Positions 8,636 to 18,374 of a stretch of DNA of 64,000 bases are shown here, piece after piece. Position numbers and translations under genes: made by a program. Numbering within the stretch: the stretch's first letter is position 1; each line of letters opens with the position of its first letter. The stretch comes from Nitrospirales bacterium (GTDB lineage: Bacteria; Nitrospirota; Nitrospiria; Nitrospirales; UBA8639). The DNA is taken from assembly GCA_029261295.1 (NCBI GenBank), contig JAJDBP010000007.1, positions 62,001 to 126,000 of the forward strand, in the 5' to 3' direction. The notes under the pieces were generated by a model. It ran no database searches. It worked only from the letters and a program-made list of their open reading frames with translations, and was not told where the DNA came from.

Positions 8636-10186
8636 ATGGCTCAAACTTCTCCCCCCGCAACAGCGACTGATCCGGGGAAATCCGTTCGTTCGATTGTCAC
8701 CCAGCCTTGCACGATTGTGATCTTTGGGGCCTCGGGGGATCTCACCCGTCGAAAACTACTCCCTGCCTTGTACAACCTGTTATTGGATGGGCTGTTACCG
8801 GAAAACTTTGCGGTCTTAGGATTAGGGCGAAAAGATCTTTCTGACGAGGATTTTCGTGCGATCGCGCGGGATGGAATTGAACAGTTTTCACGCCAAACGT
8901 TCCAATCGGACAAGTGGGAAATGTTTCATAAACGCCTATTTTATTGTGCAGGGAATATCACGGCTTCAGAATACTACGATAGTATCAAAGATCGTCTTTC
9001 TTCTATCGAAACCCAATTCAATCTACCCGGTAATCGCATGTTTTATCTGGCCATTCCTCCCGATTCCTTTGCCCCAGCCTGTGAAGGATTGCACCAGGTA
9101 GGATTGGTTTCTCCAATTGAGGTTTCCGAGGTCTATTCGCGAGTGATTGTAGAGAAACCCATTGGACATGATTTAGCTTCAGCTCAAACGATCAACACCG
9201 CTATTGGTAATGTGTTTGATGAATCACAGATTTATCGTATTGACCATTACCTTGGGAAAGAAACCGTTCAAAATATCATGGTCATGCGATTTGCCAATTC
9301 CATTTTTGAGCCAATTTGGAACCATAAGTATATCGATCATGTCCAACTGACCGTGAGCGAGGCCGTAACCCTTGGCAGTCGAGCTGCTTATTACGAGGGC
9401 GCTGGCGCACTTCGCGATATGGTGCAAAATCATATTTTGCAATTATTGTGTCTGATCGCCATGGAACCGCCTTATTCCCTCGATCCCGATGTGGTACGTA
9501 ATGCGCGCATGGATGTCTTACGCGGACTGCGACCTATTCGAGGGAAGGAAGTAGATGAGATGACCGTTCGGGCGCAATACGCCCATGGCACCATTAACGG
9601 AAGCGAAGTCCCAGGGTATCGGCGAGAAGAAGGGGTACAACCCGATTCAACGACTGAAACCTACGTGGCGTTAAAAGTATTTGTCGAAAATTGGCGGTGG
9701 GCTGGTGTTCCCTTTTACGTGCGAACCGGAAAAGCCATGACCAAACGTGCATCGGAAATTGCTGTGCAGTTCAAGGATATTCCGCAAATATTATTTAATG
9801 CCAACCCAAATGTTCCACAGGCTCCCAATGTCCTAAAATTGCGCATTCAGCCCGAAGAAGGATTGTCCTTGCGAGTGATCTCCAAGGTCCCTGGCTCCAA
9901 GGCCAATACTCACCCAGTGGAAATGGATTTCAAATATGGGGATGCATTCGACGCCCCGTCTCCTGAAGCCTATGAGCGCCTCTTATTGGATGTGATGACC
10001 GGGGATACATCGCTGTTTATGCGTCGAGATGCCGTAGAAGCCTCATGGGCATGGGTTACAGATATCCTCGAAGGCTGGTCAACGCATGGGCACAAATGGT
10101 TGCCGGAATATCAAGCTGGTACCTGGGGGCCTGTCGAAGCTGACCGTCTTATTCAAACTGATGGGCATCATTGGCGCGAAGTATAA
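8636..10186 (+). CDS. zwf: Glucose-6-phosphate 1-dehydrogenase
   Basis: First enzyme of the oxidative pentose phosphate pathway, converting glucose 6-phosphate to 6-phosphogluconolactone with NAD(P)+. At 516 residues it has the usual length. The nucleotide-binding motif is FGASGDLTRRKLLPALYNL. The active-site signature RIDHYLGKE lies at about residues 200-208. GAGALRDMVQNH and the C-terminal VRTGKAM block are also present. The start ATG follows AAGGAAACC. It follows gnd closely; no 6-phosphogluconolactonase gene is visible in the window. The gene converges with tal-pgi, whose stop lies 46 bp away. Confidence 0.96.
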   Translation: MAQTSPPATATDPGKSVRSIVTQPCTIVIFGASGDLTRRKLLPALYNLLLDGLLPENFAVLGLGRKDLSDEDFRAIARDGIEQFSRQTFQSDKWEMFHKRLFYCAGNITASEYYDSIKDRLSSIETQFNLPGNRMFYLAIPPDSFAPACEGLHQVGLVSPIEVSEVYSRVIVEKPIGHDLASAQTINTAIGNVFDESQIYRIDHYLGKETVQNIMVMRFANSIFEPIWNHKYIDHVQLTVSEAVTLGSRAAYYEGAGALRDMVQNHILQLLCLIAMEPPYSLDPDVVRNARMDVLRGLRPIRGKEVDEMTVRAQYAHGTINGSEVPGYRREEGVQPDSTTETYVALKVFVENWRWAGVPFYVRTGKAMTKRASEIAVQFKDIPQILFNANPNVPQAPNVLKLRIQPEEGLSLRVISKVPGSKANTHPVEMDFKYGDAFDAPSPEAYERLLLDVMTGDTSLFMRRDAVEASWAWVTDILEGWSTHGHKWLPEYQAGTWGPVEADRLIQTDGHHWREV

Positions 10187-10232
10187 AACACCTCTCCTGC
10201 CTCAGACTCTATTCAAAACTCACAGACCATTT

Positions 10233-13094
10233 TCATCGGGCGGCGGCACAGAGGGCTGACTCGATAGCCTGTTCAAGACGAGCTAGTCCTTGTGAGACAT
10301 CTGCGCCAAGATGTACCCGAATCACACGTCGGCCTTTGGCGGTCAAACTTTGCAAATCGCCTAAGGCTTGCGCGGCTTTGAGAACCCCAAACGAATAGGG
10401 TTCATCGGGAATAGCAAGATCTTCGGCATCATCAGAGGTCACTTGAATAAACAGACCAGAGTTGGGACCACCTTTATGCAGTTGTCCCGTAGAATGAAGG
10501 AAGCGTGGGCCATAGCCTAGAGTGGTAGCAACTTGTTTGGTTTGACGAATTTTTGCACGAATACGATCAAAGACTGCATGTACGGCATCCGTTCGTTCTA
10601 CATAGACATTCATACCGAAATAGTCCCCTGCTTGAAGACGGGAGACATGCGCAGCAACAAGGTCGTCCAAGGTCGAAATATCCTTGAAGGCCTGCTGGTT
10701 CGCCTCATCCGCAAAGATCTGAACATCACCATCTACCAATAGTGGGGAGGACTCGGTTAACTTTCCTTCTTTTTTGAATGTCTCAAGATACCCTTTGGTG
10801 TAATCTTTACTTTCTTGTACATTCGGTTGATCAAAAGCATTAATACCCAACAAGGATCCCGCCACAGCAGTCGCCATTTCCCATAAGAAGAACTCCTGCC
10901 CAAGATTAATTAAATCAAACATATCGATGCGAATTATTGGATGCCCTGCTTGTTCCAACGTCTTTATGCGGGCCTCTTGTTCAGGATCAATTCCCTGTTC
11001 ATATCGGATGTAAGCAAAGACCCGATCTGAACCATAGACCTCAGGTGCGCCAATGGATTCTCCCTCGACAGGAATAATGCCTTTACCTTCTTTCCCTGTA
11101 CTTTCCGCGACCAATTGTTCCAGCCATGCACCCAAATCCCATAACGCCGGTGACGTCACAAAAGTCAATTTATCTCGACCCGCTTTCGCTAATGTTCCCA
11201 ACACCGTTCCAAGTATCACTCCAGGATTGTCCTGCGCCGGCACTGCGGCCTCACACGAATATCGCATGCGTTCTGCCTGATGTAAGAACTGTTCAATATC
11301 CACTCCCATCAGAGCTGCCGGGACAATGCCAAAATTGGAGAGGGCGGAATAGCGCCCTCCGATCTCTGGAACTCCGGATAGGATGTGTCTGAATTTCAAT
11401 GTGGTCGCCACACCCTCAAGTAATGATCCCGGATCGGTTATAGCCACAAAATGATCACCGGCCTTCTCCCCGACCACCTGCCGCATGCGCTCAAAGAAAT
11501 ATTTCTGAAAAACAAGAGGCTCAGTCGTTGAGCCCGATTTGCTCGCCACAATACAGAGCGTTTTTGATAAATCGACCTGTTGCTCAAAGGAGCGAACTTG
11601 AGAGGGTATCGTGCTATCCAATACATGTAATTCAGGATAACCATCAACAACTCCATAGGTCATCCGCAAGACCTCCGGGCACAGGCTACTCCCTCCCATT
11701 CCCAAGAGAAGGATATGCTCGAAATCCGCGTCTTTAATATCTTTCGCGACGGCTTGAAGTTGAACAATATGAGGCAATTGGTCTTGGGAAATGGTCAGCC
11801 ACCCCAACGCATTACGGATATTTTTTTGATGCTCTGGATTTTGATGCCATACAGTGGGATCTTTGGCCCAAATTCTGCGAACAAGATTTTTGGCTTGTAT
11901 CTCAGTGAGCATTTGATCAACAGCACTCTGTAGCGGACCCAAGGAATAGGTCACCCGATCGAGTTTCGTTCCAAGCACATCCGCACGTTTACGACTAATG
12001 ACACTCATCAACTGGTCAAAGGCATCGACGAATACTTTGGCGCCATCCAGTAAAAGGGTGTCGGTGACTTCCTCAATGGACACTCCCACGTCAGCCAACT
12101 GCTGCATGACGACCTTAGCCTGATCTAAATTTTCTTGGATGGTACTCTTCACTGTGCCATGATCCCGAAAAGCCGAAAAGGTCGCTTCGGGCATTGTGTT
12201 GACGGTGTCTGGCCCAATGAGTTGATCAACATACAACGTATCTGGATACTGAGGATTCTTCGTACCAGTACTGGCCCACAAGACCCGCTGGACCGTCGCC
12301 CCTTTGGTTTTCAACGATTGGAAATCCTTGCTAGCAAATATTTCCTGAAATTTTTCGTAGGCCAACTTGGCATTAGCAATAGCCACCTTTCCCAGAAGCT
12401 CCTCCATCACTCCACGTTTTCCGGCATTCGATTCGTTCTTGATGAGCGCTTCCAGTTGTTTGTCGATAAGGTTATCGATTCGACTTACAAAAAAGCTGGC
12501 GACCGAAGCTACCTGCCCCACATCACCTCCATTGGCAGCGAAACGCTCAAGTCCACGGACATAACGCCACGCCACTTGTTCATACATGGCGACACTGAAC
12601 AACAGAGTGACATTGATATTAATCCCGCGTGATACCAGTTCTTCAATGGCAGGCAGGCCCTCAAGTGTGCCGGGCACCTTAATCATCACATTCTTCCGTG
12701 CCACCGCTTCATGAAGGCGAACCGCCTCCTCAATGGTCCTCTGCGTATCAAAGGCTAAATCCGGCGAGACTTCCAAACTGACATAACCATCACGACCTTT
12801 TGATGACTCGTACACCGAATGCATGACATCTGCCGCATCCTGAATATCTTTAATCGCCAGTCGCTCATAAATTCCTTTCACCCCGATCACATCAGACGCA
12901 GCATGTTTTAGGGCATCATCATAATCCGTACTACCTGCAATGGCTTTTTCAAAAATAGCAGGGTTGGAAGTCATGCCCATCAGGCCGTCCTGATCGATCA
13001 AGGTTTGCAATTGGCCAGACGTGATCATCCCGCGACGGATATAGTCATACCAAGGACTTTGCCCACATTCCCGAAGTTTCACGAGAGGATTCAT
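10233..13094 (-). CDS. Bifunctional transaldolase / glucose-6-phosphate isomerase
   Basis: A fusion of about 953 residues. The N-terminal third (1-365) is a TalB-type transaldolase, with GMTSNPAIFEKAI near the start and the Schiff-base lysine in MIKVPGTLEG (about residue 136). The rest is a phosphoglucose isomerase, with MGGSSLCPEV and the sugar-phosphate site KSGSTTEPL (about 513-521). The enzyme would link the non-oxidative pentose phosphate pathway to fructose and glucose 6-phosphate. Such tal-pgi fusions are known in several phyla. The ATG at 13094 is preferred over the GTG two codons upstream, because GGAG is 8 nt away from it and only 2 nt from the GTG. It lies 25 nt downstream of tkt and is probably in the same transcript. 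Confidence 0.93.
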   Translation of the reverse strand: MNPLVKLRECGQSPWYDYIRRGMITSGQLQTLIDQDGLMGMTSNPAIFEKAIAGSTDYDDALKHAASDVIGVKGIYERLAIKDIQDAADVMHSVYESSKGRDGYVSLEVSPDLAFDTQRTIEEAVRLHEAVARKNVMIKVPGTLEGLPAIEELVSRGININVTLLFSVAMYEQVAWRYVRGLERFAANGGDVGQVASVASFFVSRIDNLIDKQLEALIKNESNAGKRGVMEELLGKVAIANAKLAYEKFQEIFASKDFQSLKTKGATVQRVLWASTGTKNPQYPDTLYVDQLIGPDTVNTMPEATFSAFRDHGTVKSTIQENLDQAKVVMQQLADVGVSIEEVTDTLLLDGAKVFVDAFDQLMSVISRKRADVLGTKLDRVTYSLGPLQSAVDQMLTEIQAKNLVRRIWAKDPTVWHQNPEHQKNIRNALGWLTISQDQLPHIVQLQAVAKDIKDADFEHILLLGMGGSSLCPEVLRMTYGVVDGYPELHVLDSTIPSQVRSFEQQVDLSKTLCIVASKSGSTTEPLVFQKYFFERMRQVVGEKAGDHFVAITDPGSLLEGVATTLKFRHILSGVPEIGGRYSALSNFGIVPAALMGVDIEQFLHQAERMRYSCEAAVPAQDNPGVILGTVLGTLAKAGRDKLTFVTSPALWDLGAWLEQLVAESTGKEGKGIIPVEGESIGAPEVYGSDRVFAYIRYEQGIDPEQEARIKTLEQAGHPIIRIDMFDLINLGQEFFLWEMATAVAGSLLGINAFDQPNVQESKDYTKGYLETFKKEGKLTESSPLLVDGDVQIFADEANQQAFKDISTLDDLVAAHVSRLQAGDYFGMNVYVERTDAVHAVFDRIRAKIRQTKQVATTLGYGPRFLHSTGQLHKGGPNSGLFIQVTSDDAEDLAIPDEPYSFGVLKAAQALGDLQSLTAKGRRVIRVHLGADVSQGLARLEQAIESALCAAAR

Positions 13095-13119
13095 GAACAC
13101 ATCTCCTTTTCGTTAAATA

Positions 13120-15204
13120 TCACAAAGCCGCCACTTGATGCTGAGCCTGATCAATCTGGGATTTCGCTGCTGCCACAACATGATCTACCGTAAATCCAAA
13201 TTTTTTCGCAAGTTCCTTAAGAGGGGCTGAGGCTCCAAAAGATTGCATGCCAATTGTTTGGCCCTGAGTCCCCACATACCGCCCCCATCCAAAGGTAGAA
13301 GCGAGCTCCACAGACACGCGCGCTGTCACACCTGGCGGAATGACTGACTGTTGATAATCCTCAGATTGCTGCTCAAATAATTCCCAGGATGGCATACTGA
13401 CGACTCGACTCTTAATCCCTTCAACAGCGAGTTGTTCATGCGCTTGAATACAAAGTGCAACTTCACTCCCGGTAGCCAGAAGCAACACGTCAGGGCAACC
13501 ATCGGGAGCATCGGCCAAAATATAGGCCCCCTTGGCCACGCCAGACGCTGAGGCGTATTTTGCCCGATCCAACGTTGGTATGGCTTGCCGAGTTAAAATT
13601 AACACAACCGGCTCATGCCGCAACTGCATGATGACTTTCCATGCTTCAACAATTTCGTTGGCATCACCTGGACGCAATACGATCAGTCCAGGAATGGCGC
13701 GGAGAGATGGAAGCTGTTCAATAGGTTGATGCGTGGGGCCATCTTCCCCCACTCCAATAGAGTCATGGGTGAAGATATGTAGGGCTGGGATTTCCATCAG
13801 CGCCGAAAGACGAATGGCTGGCCTCGCATAGTCACTGAAAATGAGAAACCCCGAACCATAAGGCCTGACCTTGGATAATGACAGTCCATTCAAAATAGCC
13901 CCCATGGCATGTTCTCGCACACCAAAATGTACATTTCGCCCTGAGGGATTCTCACTGGTAAAGTCCCCCGCGCCCTCAAATGTTAGCCGAGTTTTTGTCG
14001 AGGGTGCTAAATCCGCAGCACCCCCTAACACCCAGGGAACATTGGTGGCTACGGTATTTAATACCTTTGCTGAGGCTTCGCGACCTGCTAGTCCTTTTTC
14101 GTCTGCGGGGAAGGACGGCAGACCATTCTCCCATCCAGCAGGTAACTGCCGGTGCTGCATCTTATAGAGATGATCAGCTAATTCCGGATACGTTGCTTGA
14201 TACCTGGCAAATTGCTCCATCCACGCCTTCCGCAATTCGGCACCCCGAACCCCAATTCCTTGATGAAAATGGGCAGGTACCGTATCGGGCACCAAAAACT
14301 TGGCGTCTTCCGGCCAATCATAATTTCGTTTGGTCAGGCGAATTTCTTCATCGCCCAACGGCTCCCCATGGGCGGCATGCGTGTCCTGTTTATTGGGAGA
14401 CCCGTACGCAATATGACTGTCCACAATAATAAGGGTCGGACGCTCGGATTCTTTGCGAAATACGTGAAAGGCTCGATCCAACATCTCTAGATCATTGGCA
14501 TCCCCTACTCGTATCACATTCCATCCATAGGCAATAAACCGGGTGGCCACATCTTCAGTAAATGCCCAATTCGTATGGCCTTCAATCGTAATTTTATTAT
14601 TGTCATAGAGCCAGCAAAGATTTGAAAGTTTCAAATGTCCTGCTAACGAGGCGGCTTCTGCAGAAACCCCTTCCATCAAACACCCATCACCACATAATGC
14701 ATAGACATCATAGGAAAACATTTCAAAGTCAGGTCGGTTGAAATAGCTCGCCATCCAACGTTGGGCCATAGCCATTCCCACGCTTGTCGCCACACCCTGT
14801 CCGAGTGGACCAGTCGTTGTTTCTATTCCCGAAGTCCAACGATACTCAGGATGCCCAGGGCACTTACTTTCCAATTGCCGAAAGCGTTTAATATCGTCTA
14901 ACGTCACCGCTGGTTGGCCCAACTGCTCATACTCAGAATTGACCGATTTCACTCCACATAGATGAAGCAATGAATAGAGCAACATCGAGGCATGACCTGC
15001 CGATAACACAAACCGATCCCGGTTTGGCCAAATGGGATCAGCCGGATCGAAACGCAACAGGCGATTCCATAACCAATAGGCTACCGGAGCAAGAGCCATA
15101 GGCGTACCGGGATGCCCTGAGTTAGCCGCTTGGACCGCATCCATCGCCAAGGTTCGAATCGTGTTAATACAGAGCTGGTCCTGTGAATCGATTGAGGACT
15201 TCAT
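13120..15204 (-). CDS. tkt: Transketolase
   Basis: A thiamine-diphosphate enzyme that transfers two-carbon units between sugar phosphates. At 694 residues it is full length. SGHPGTPMALAP lies near the N-terminus, the TPP motif begins GDGCLMEG, and the pyrimidine-domain motif is VREHAMGAILNG. The C-terminal domain is complete. The start has GAGGAG 6 nt before the ATG. It is the first gene of a two-gene unit with tal-pgi, facing the GH15-gnd-zwf unit, so the whole pentose phosphate cycle except the lactonase and the ribulose/ribose phosphate enzymes is clustered here. Confidence 0.95.
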   Translation of the reverse strand: MKSSIDSQDQLCINTIRTLAMDAVQAANSGHPGTPMALAPVAYWLWNRLLRFDPADPIWPNRDRFVLSAGHASMLLYSLLHLCGVKSVNSEYEQLGQPAVTLDDIKRFRQLESKCPGHPEYRWTSGIETTTGPLGQGVATSVGMAMAQRWMASYFNRPDFEMFSYDVYALCGDGCLMEGVSAEAASLAGHLKLSNLCWLYDNNKITIEGHTNWAFTEDVATRFIAYGWNVIRVGDANDLEMLDRAFHVFRKESERPTLIIVDSHIAYGSPNKQDTHAAHGEPLGDEEIRLTKRNYDWPEDAKFLVPDTVPAHFHQGIGVRGAELRKAWMEQFARYQATYPELADHLYKMQHRQLPAGWENGLPSFPADEKGLAGREASAKVLNTVATNVPWVLGGAADLAPSTKTRLTFEGAGDFTSENPSGRNVHFGVREHAMGAILNGLSLSKVRPYGSGFLIFSDYARPAIRLSALMEIPALHIFTHDSIGVGEDGPTHQPIEQLPSLRAIPGLIVLRPGDANEIVEAWKVIMQLRHEPVVLILTRQAIPTLDRAKYASASGVAKGAYILADAPDGCPDVLLLATGSEVALCIQAHEQLAVEGIKSRVVSMPSWELFEQQSEDYQQSVIPPGVTARVSVELASTFGWGRYVGTQGQTIGMQSFGASAPLKELAKKFGFTVDHVVAAAKSQIDQAQHQVAAL

Positions 15205-15437
15205 TATTGGCTCCTCTCGTTAACCATCAATAGTTGTGCCTATACCTTGCTGTCTGGTCTTTCAAAATTCCATTACATTCTGAAGAGGACTCTTTCATTC
15301 ACATCATAAGAAATCATACCACTTTGCATAATGTCCCAATAGATTTTTCGGCAGATGGAATTGCCGACTTAATAGAAGAAACAGATCAGCCTCCCCATGT
15401 TGCCAATTCCATGGATTGGTCATTATGATTCAACCCT

Positions 15438-15632
15438 ATGAAAGTTCATCTCAGTCATCCCAACCGCGACATCGAACTTCAGGGACCCAAACGAGTGGCG
15501 GACATCTTCAAAGAACTGCAGTTGATTCCAGAGGCTTTTTTAATCATTCGGGGGCAAGACCTTATGACCGAAGATGAAATTGTTAAGGATGAGGATAGTA
15601 TCGAAGTCCGGCCGGTCATTTCTGGAGGGTAG
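15438..15632 (+). CDS. ThiS/MoaD-family sulfur carrier protein, TtuB-like
   Basis: A 64-residue beta-grasp protein ending in the Gly-Gly tail (VRPVISGG) that is thiocarboxylated in this family. Its stop codon lies 4 nt before the ATG of the TtuA-type thiolase. The two Gly codons double as the downstream gene's ribosome binding site (GGAGGGTAG), so the two proteins are translationally coupled. By that association the likely role is sulfur donor for tRNA thiolation (TtuB) rather than thiamine synthesis. No activating E1-like enzyme is in the window. A 64-codon frame immediately upstream (15234-15428) looks non-coding. Confidence 0.8.
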   Translation: MKVHLSHPNRDIELQGPKRVADIFKELQLIPEAFLIIRGQDLMTEDEIVKDEDSIEVRPVISGG

Positions 15633-15636
15633 ACCT

Positions 15637-16572
15637 ATGCGATGCCGAAAATGTCCACAACGTGCCGTTTTGGGGATGCCTCGCCATAATACCGCTTACT
15701 GTGGCCCTTGCTTAACCGAATTCGTCCGCACCCAAGTCCAAAAGGCCATCAAAGCCCAAACCATGTTTTCGCCAGAAGATCGGATTCTGGTTGCCGTCTC
15801 CGGCGGAAAAGATAGTTTGACCCTCTGGGAAATCCTCCTCAAACTTGGCTATCGTACCGATGCCCTGTATGTGGATTTAGGCATTGCCGGGTACTCAGAA
15901 CGGTCGCACGAAAAAGTTGAACGTTTTGCTCGGGATGTGGCGAAAGCTTGTGGATCGAAACTCATCATTCATACGGTGGAAGAAGATGCCGGAGCCGGCA
16001 TTAAAGAATTAGCGAATCTCATCAAACGCCCAACGTGCTCAGCTTGCGGCACGATCAAACGCTACCAATTCAATCGGGTGGCCTGGGAGAACAAATACGA
16101 TGTGATGGCCACCGGTCATAATCTCGATGATGAAGCCGCAAGGCTTCTCGGAAATGTCTTAAATTGGCAGGAGGAGTATCTCCAAAAACAATCGCCCACA
16201 CTTCCAGCTTCAGTTGAAGGTTTTTCCAAAAAGGTCAAACCGCTCTATCGGATGACTGAACGGGAAGTTGCCGCGTATGCGGTGGTGAATCGAATTGATT
16301 ATTTAGTGGAAGAATGCCCCATGTCTAAAGGGGCGAAAATGTTAGTGTACAAAGATGTCCTGAATCGACTAGAAGCGGAATCACCCGGAACCAAACACCG
16401 TTTTTATTGGGGGTTTTTAGAAAAACAAAAGAAAGCAGCGGAATCAACACCCTCAATGACTGACAGCGACCAAGCCACTCTTCTTCCTTGTGAGACCTGT
16501 GGGCAACCGACGACGGCAGGCACCTGCACATTCTGTCGAATGATGGCCCGCGCGAAAACTGCTACACATTAA
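15637..16572 (+). CDS. TtuA/TtcA-family tRNA 2-thiolation protein
   Basis: A 311-residue PP-loop ATPase that activates tRNA uridine or cytidine for sulfur insertion. An N-terminal zinc finger uses C3, C6, C22 and C25. The PP-loop is SGGKDS (55-60). The iron-sulfur cysteines are in TCSACG (about 134 and 137) and EECPMSKG (about 227). A second zinc finger (CETCG...CTFC) lies at the C-terminus. The two zinc fingers and the adjacent sulfur-carrier gene favour the TtuA/Ncs6 subgroup over TtcA. The start is fixed by GGAGG 8 nt before the ATG. In Thermus the TtuA/TtuB pair makes 2-thioribothymidine at position 54; the position modified here is not known. Confidence 0.85.
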   Translation: MRCRKCPQRAVLGMPRHNTAYCGPCLTEFVRTQVQKAIKAQTMFSPEDRILVAVSGGKDSLTLWEILLKLGYRTDALYVDLGIAGYSERSHEKVERFARDVAKACGSKLIIHTVEEDAGAGIKELANLIKRPTCSACGTIKRYQFNRVAWENKYDVMATGHNLDDEAARLLGNVLNWQEEYLQKQSPTLPASVEGFSKKVKPLYRMTEREVAAYAVVNRIDYLVEECPMSKGAKMLVYKDVLNRLEAESPGTKHRFYWGFLEKQKKAAESTPSMTDSDQATLLPCETCGQPTTAGTCTFCRMMARAKTATH

Positions 16573-16625
16573 GCACCTGGGCTCTGCATTATTTTTAGGT
16601 TTGAGTCATTTCTCATGCTTCCTCT

Positions 16626-18374
16626 TTATTCTCGATAGAGGCGAACTTTAACTTTCTTCCCTTTAATTCTTGTCCGGCCTAGTACTTTGATAATTCCCTG
16701 AGCCAAATCCTCTGGCACCTTCACAAGCGAAAAATCATCAGAAATTTTTATAGGCCCAATGAGGCTCGAGTTCAAGTTGGCTTCATTGGCAATAGCACCC
16801 ACAAAGTCACCAGGACGGACTCCCATACCTTTCCCTGCACTAAAATGCAAGGTGGCCATGGGAGTTACAGGCCCGCCACGATCGCGCCTTCTAGGTGGCC
16901 TAGCCGAATCACCTAAGGGTTTTCCCCCTTGAGCCCACCCTGGTGGTTCACGCCTTGGGCGTCGTGACGGAGACGGATTTTCCTGAGCACGATCACGTAT
17001 AGCAGGAATCTCTTGCTCCGCAAGATCACCGTCTTTTGTTCGGGAAGCCAATTGGATAGCAGCCGCCGCCACATCGGCGGGGTCGAATTTTTCAGTCAAT
17101 GTATTGACTACCGTTTTAAATTGGTCAAAATTCTTGCCTGCAAGGATCTCTTGAATGGATGCCCCAATCCGTTCCAATCGTTTAGCTTGGAGGTCGGCCA
17201 CCGTCGGAAGGGTCGCCATTTCAATTTTTGATTTGGTCAGACGCTCGATATTCTGTAACAACCAACGTTCACGAGGTTCAACCAAACTAATGGCTTCTCC
17301 ACCTCGTCCGGCGCGGCCTGTTCGTCCAATTCGATGAACGTACGCTTCGGGAGACGAGGGGACGTCATAATTCATCACATGAGACACATGAGAAATATCC
17401 AAGCCACGTGCAGCCACGTCTGTCGCGACCAAAAGATCCGTCTGCCCTGCCCGGAAAGACTGCATCACACGATCTCGTTGCGCTTGATTCATTCCTCCAT
17501 GAAGCCCTTCTCCCCGATACCCACGACTATTCAGCATAGAAGTCAATTCATCAACTTCCAGTCGAGTCCGGCAAAACACCAGAGTCGACTTCGGGTTAGC
17601 CATATCTAGGATACGAATCAAGGCCAACCCCTTATGTGCCCTCGCCACCAAATACCCAGTTTGATGCACCAGAGGCGCCACGCCGGCTTTTACCGGTTCT
17701 TTGGCAATCTGAATTTCGACAGGATCTTGTAAGTGCCGACGCGCAATGGACGCAATACGGGGAGGCATGGTCGCCGAAAACAGTGCAGTCTGTCGCTCTT
17801 TTGGAGTCTGCTGCAGAATGGCATCTAAGTCTTCAGCAAACCCCATATTTAGCATTTCGTCCGCCTCATCTAATACCACGACTTGCAGGTCCTGAAGCTT
17901 CAACGTTTTACGACGGATATGATCCAATGCTCGACCTGGAGTCGCAACCACCACATTCACCCCGCGCTTGAGCGCCACAAGTTGAGGTCTGATCGCCGCA
18001 CCACCATAGACAGCAAGAATGGCAATTCGCTGTTGTTTTCCATAACGCTCTACGGCTTCTGTCACCTGGATAGCCAATTCTCTTGTTGGGACTAGAATAA
18101 GGGCAGAGGGGTTTGTTTGCGGTGCAAGATGAGCCAACCGCTGAAGAAGGGGCAAGGTAAATGCTGCGGTCTTTCCGGTTCCTGTTGCAGCACGACCAAG
18201 AAGATCGCGACCAGTCAGTAGGGGTGGAATTGCCTCACGTTGTATGGGAGTGGGCTCTTCGTATCCCAGGGACTCCAGAGTCGTGAGTAAGGCAGCTTCT
18301 AGCCCTAGAGATGCGAAGCCTGGTGAGAAACCTTTCATTGTCGGTGTAGGTGGGACGTTCTTGCTCTGTTTCAT
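16626..18374 (-). CDS. DEAD-box ATP-dependent RNA helicase
   Basis: A 582-residue RNA helicase. The Q-motif region (GYEEPTPIQ) is near residue 40. Walker A is ATGTGKT (63-69), the DEAD box is at 169-172 and SAT at 200-202. The C-terminal RecA domain has ARGLDISHV and HRIGRTGRAGR. A dimerisation-like segment, an Arg/Pro-rich linker and a DbpA/CsdA-type RNA-binding domain (about 505-582, ending KVKVRLYRE) follow. This is the DeaD/CsdA architecture, used in ribosome assembly and cold adaptation. Its length is typical. The ribosome binding site is weak, so the start could instead be the ATG at codon 13. Confidence 0.92.
   Translation of the reverse strand: MKQSKNVPPTPTMKGFSPGFASLGLEAALLTTLESLGYEEPTPIQREAIPPLLTGRDLLGRAATGTGKTAAFTLPLLQRLAHLAPQTNPSALILVPTRELAIQVTEAVERYGKQQRIAILAVYGGAAIRPQLVALKRGVNVVVATPGRALDHIRRKTLKLQDLQVVVLDEADEMLNMGFAEDLDAILQQTPKERQTALFSATMPPRIASIARRHLQDPVEIQIAKEPVKAGVAPLVHQTGYLVARAHKGLALIRILDMANPKSTLVFCRTRLEVDELTSMLNSRGYRGEGLHGGMNQAQRDRVMQSFRAGQTDLLVATDVAARGLDISHVSHVMNYDVPSSPEAYVHRIGRTGRAGRGGEAISLVEPRERWLLQNIERLTKSKIEMATLPTVADLQAKRLERIGASIQEILAGKNFDQFKTVVNTLTEKFDPADVAAAAIQLASRTKDGDLAEQEIPAIRDRAQENPSPSRRPRREPPGWAQGGKPLGDSARPPRRRDRGGPVTPMATLHFSAGKGMGVRPGDFVGAIANEANLNSSLIGPIKISDDFSLVKVPEDLAQGIIKVLGRTRIKGKKVKVRLYRE

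Noticed and set aside
15234-15428. A 64-codon plus-strand frame upstream of the TtuB-like gene
   Set aside because: It starts from a TTG without a Shine-Dalgarno site and shows no recognisable protein pattern; it covers the tkt upstream region.
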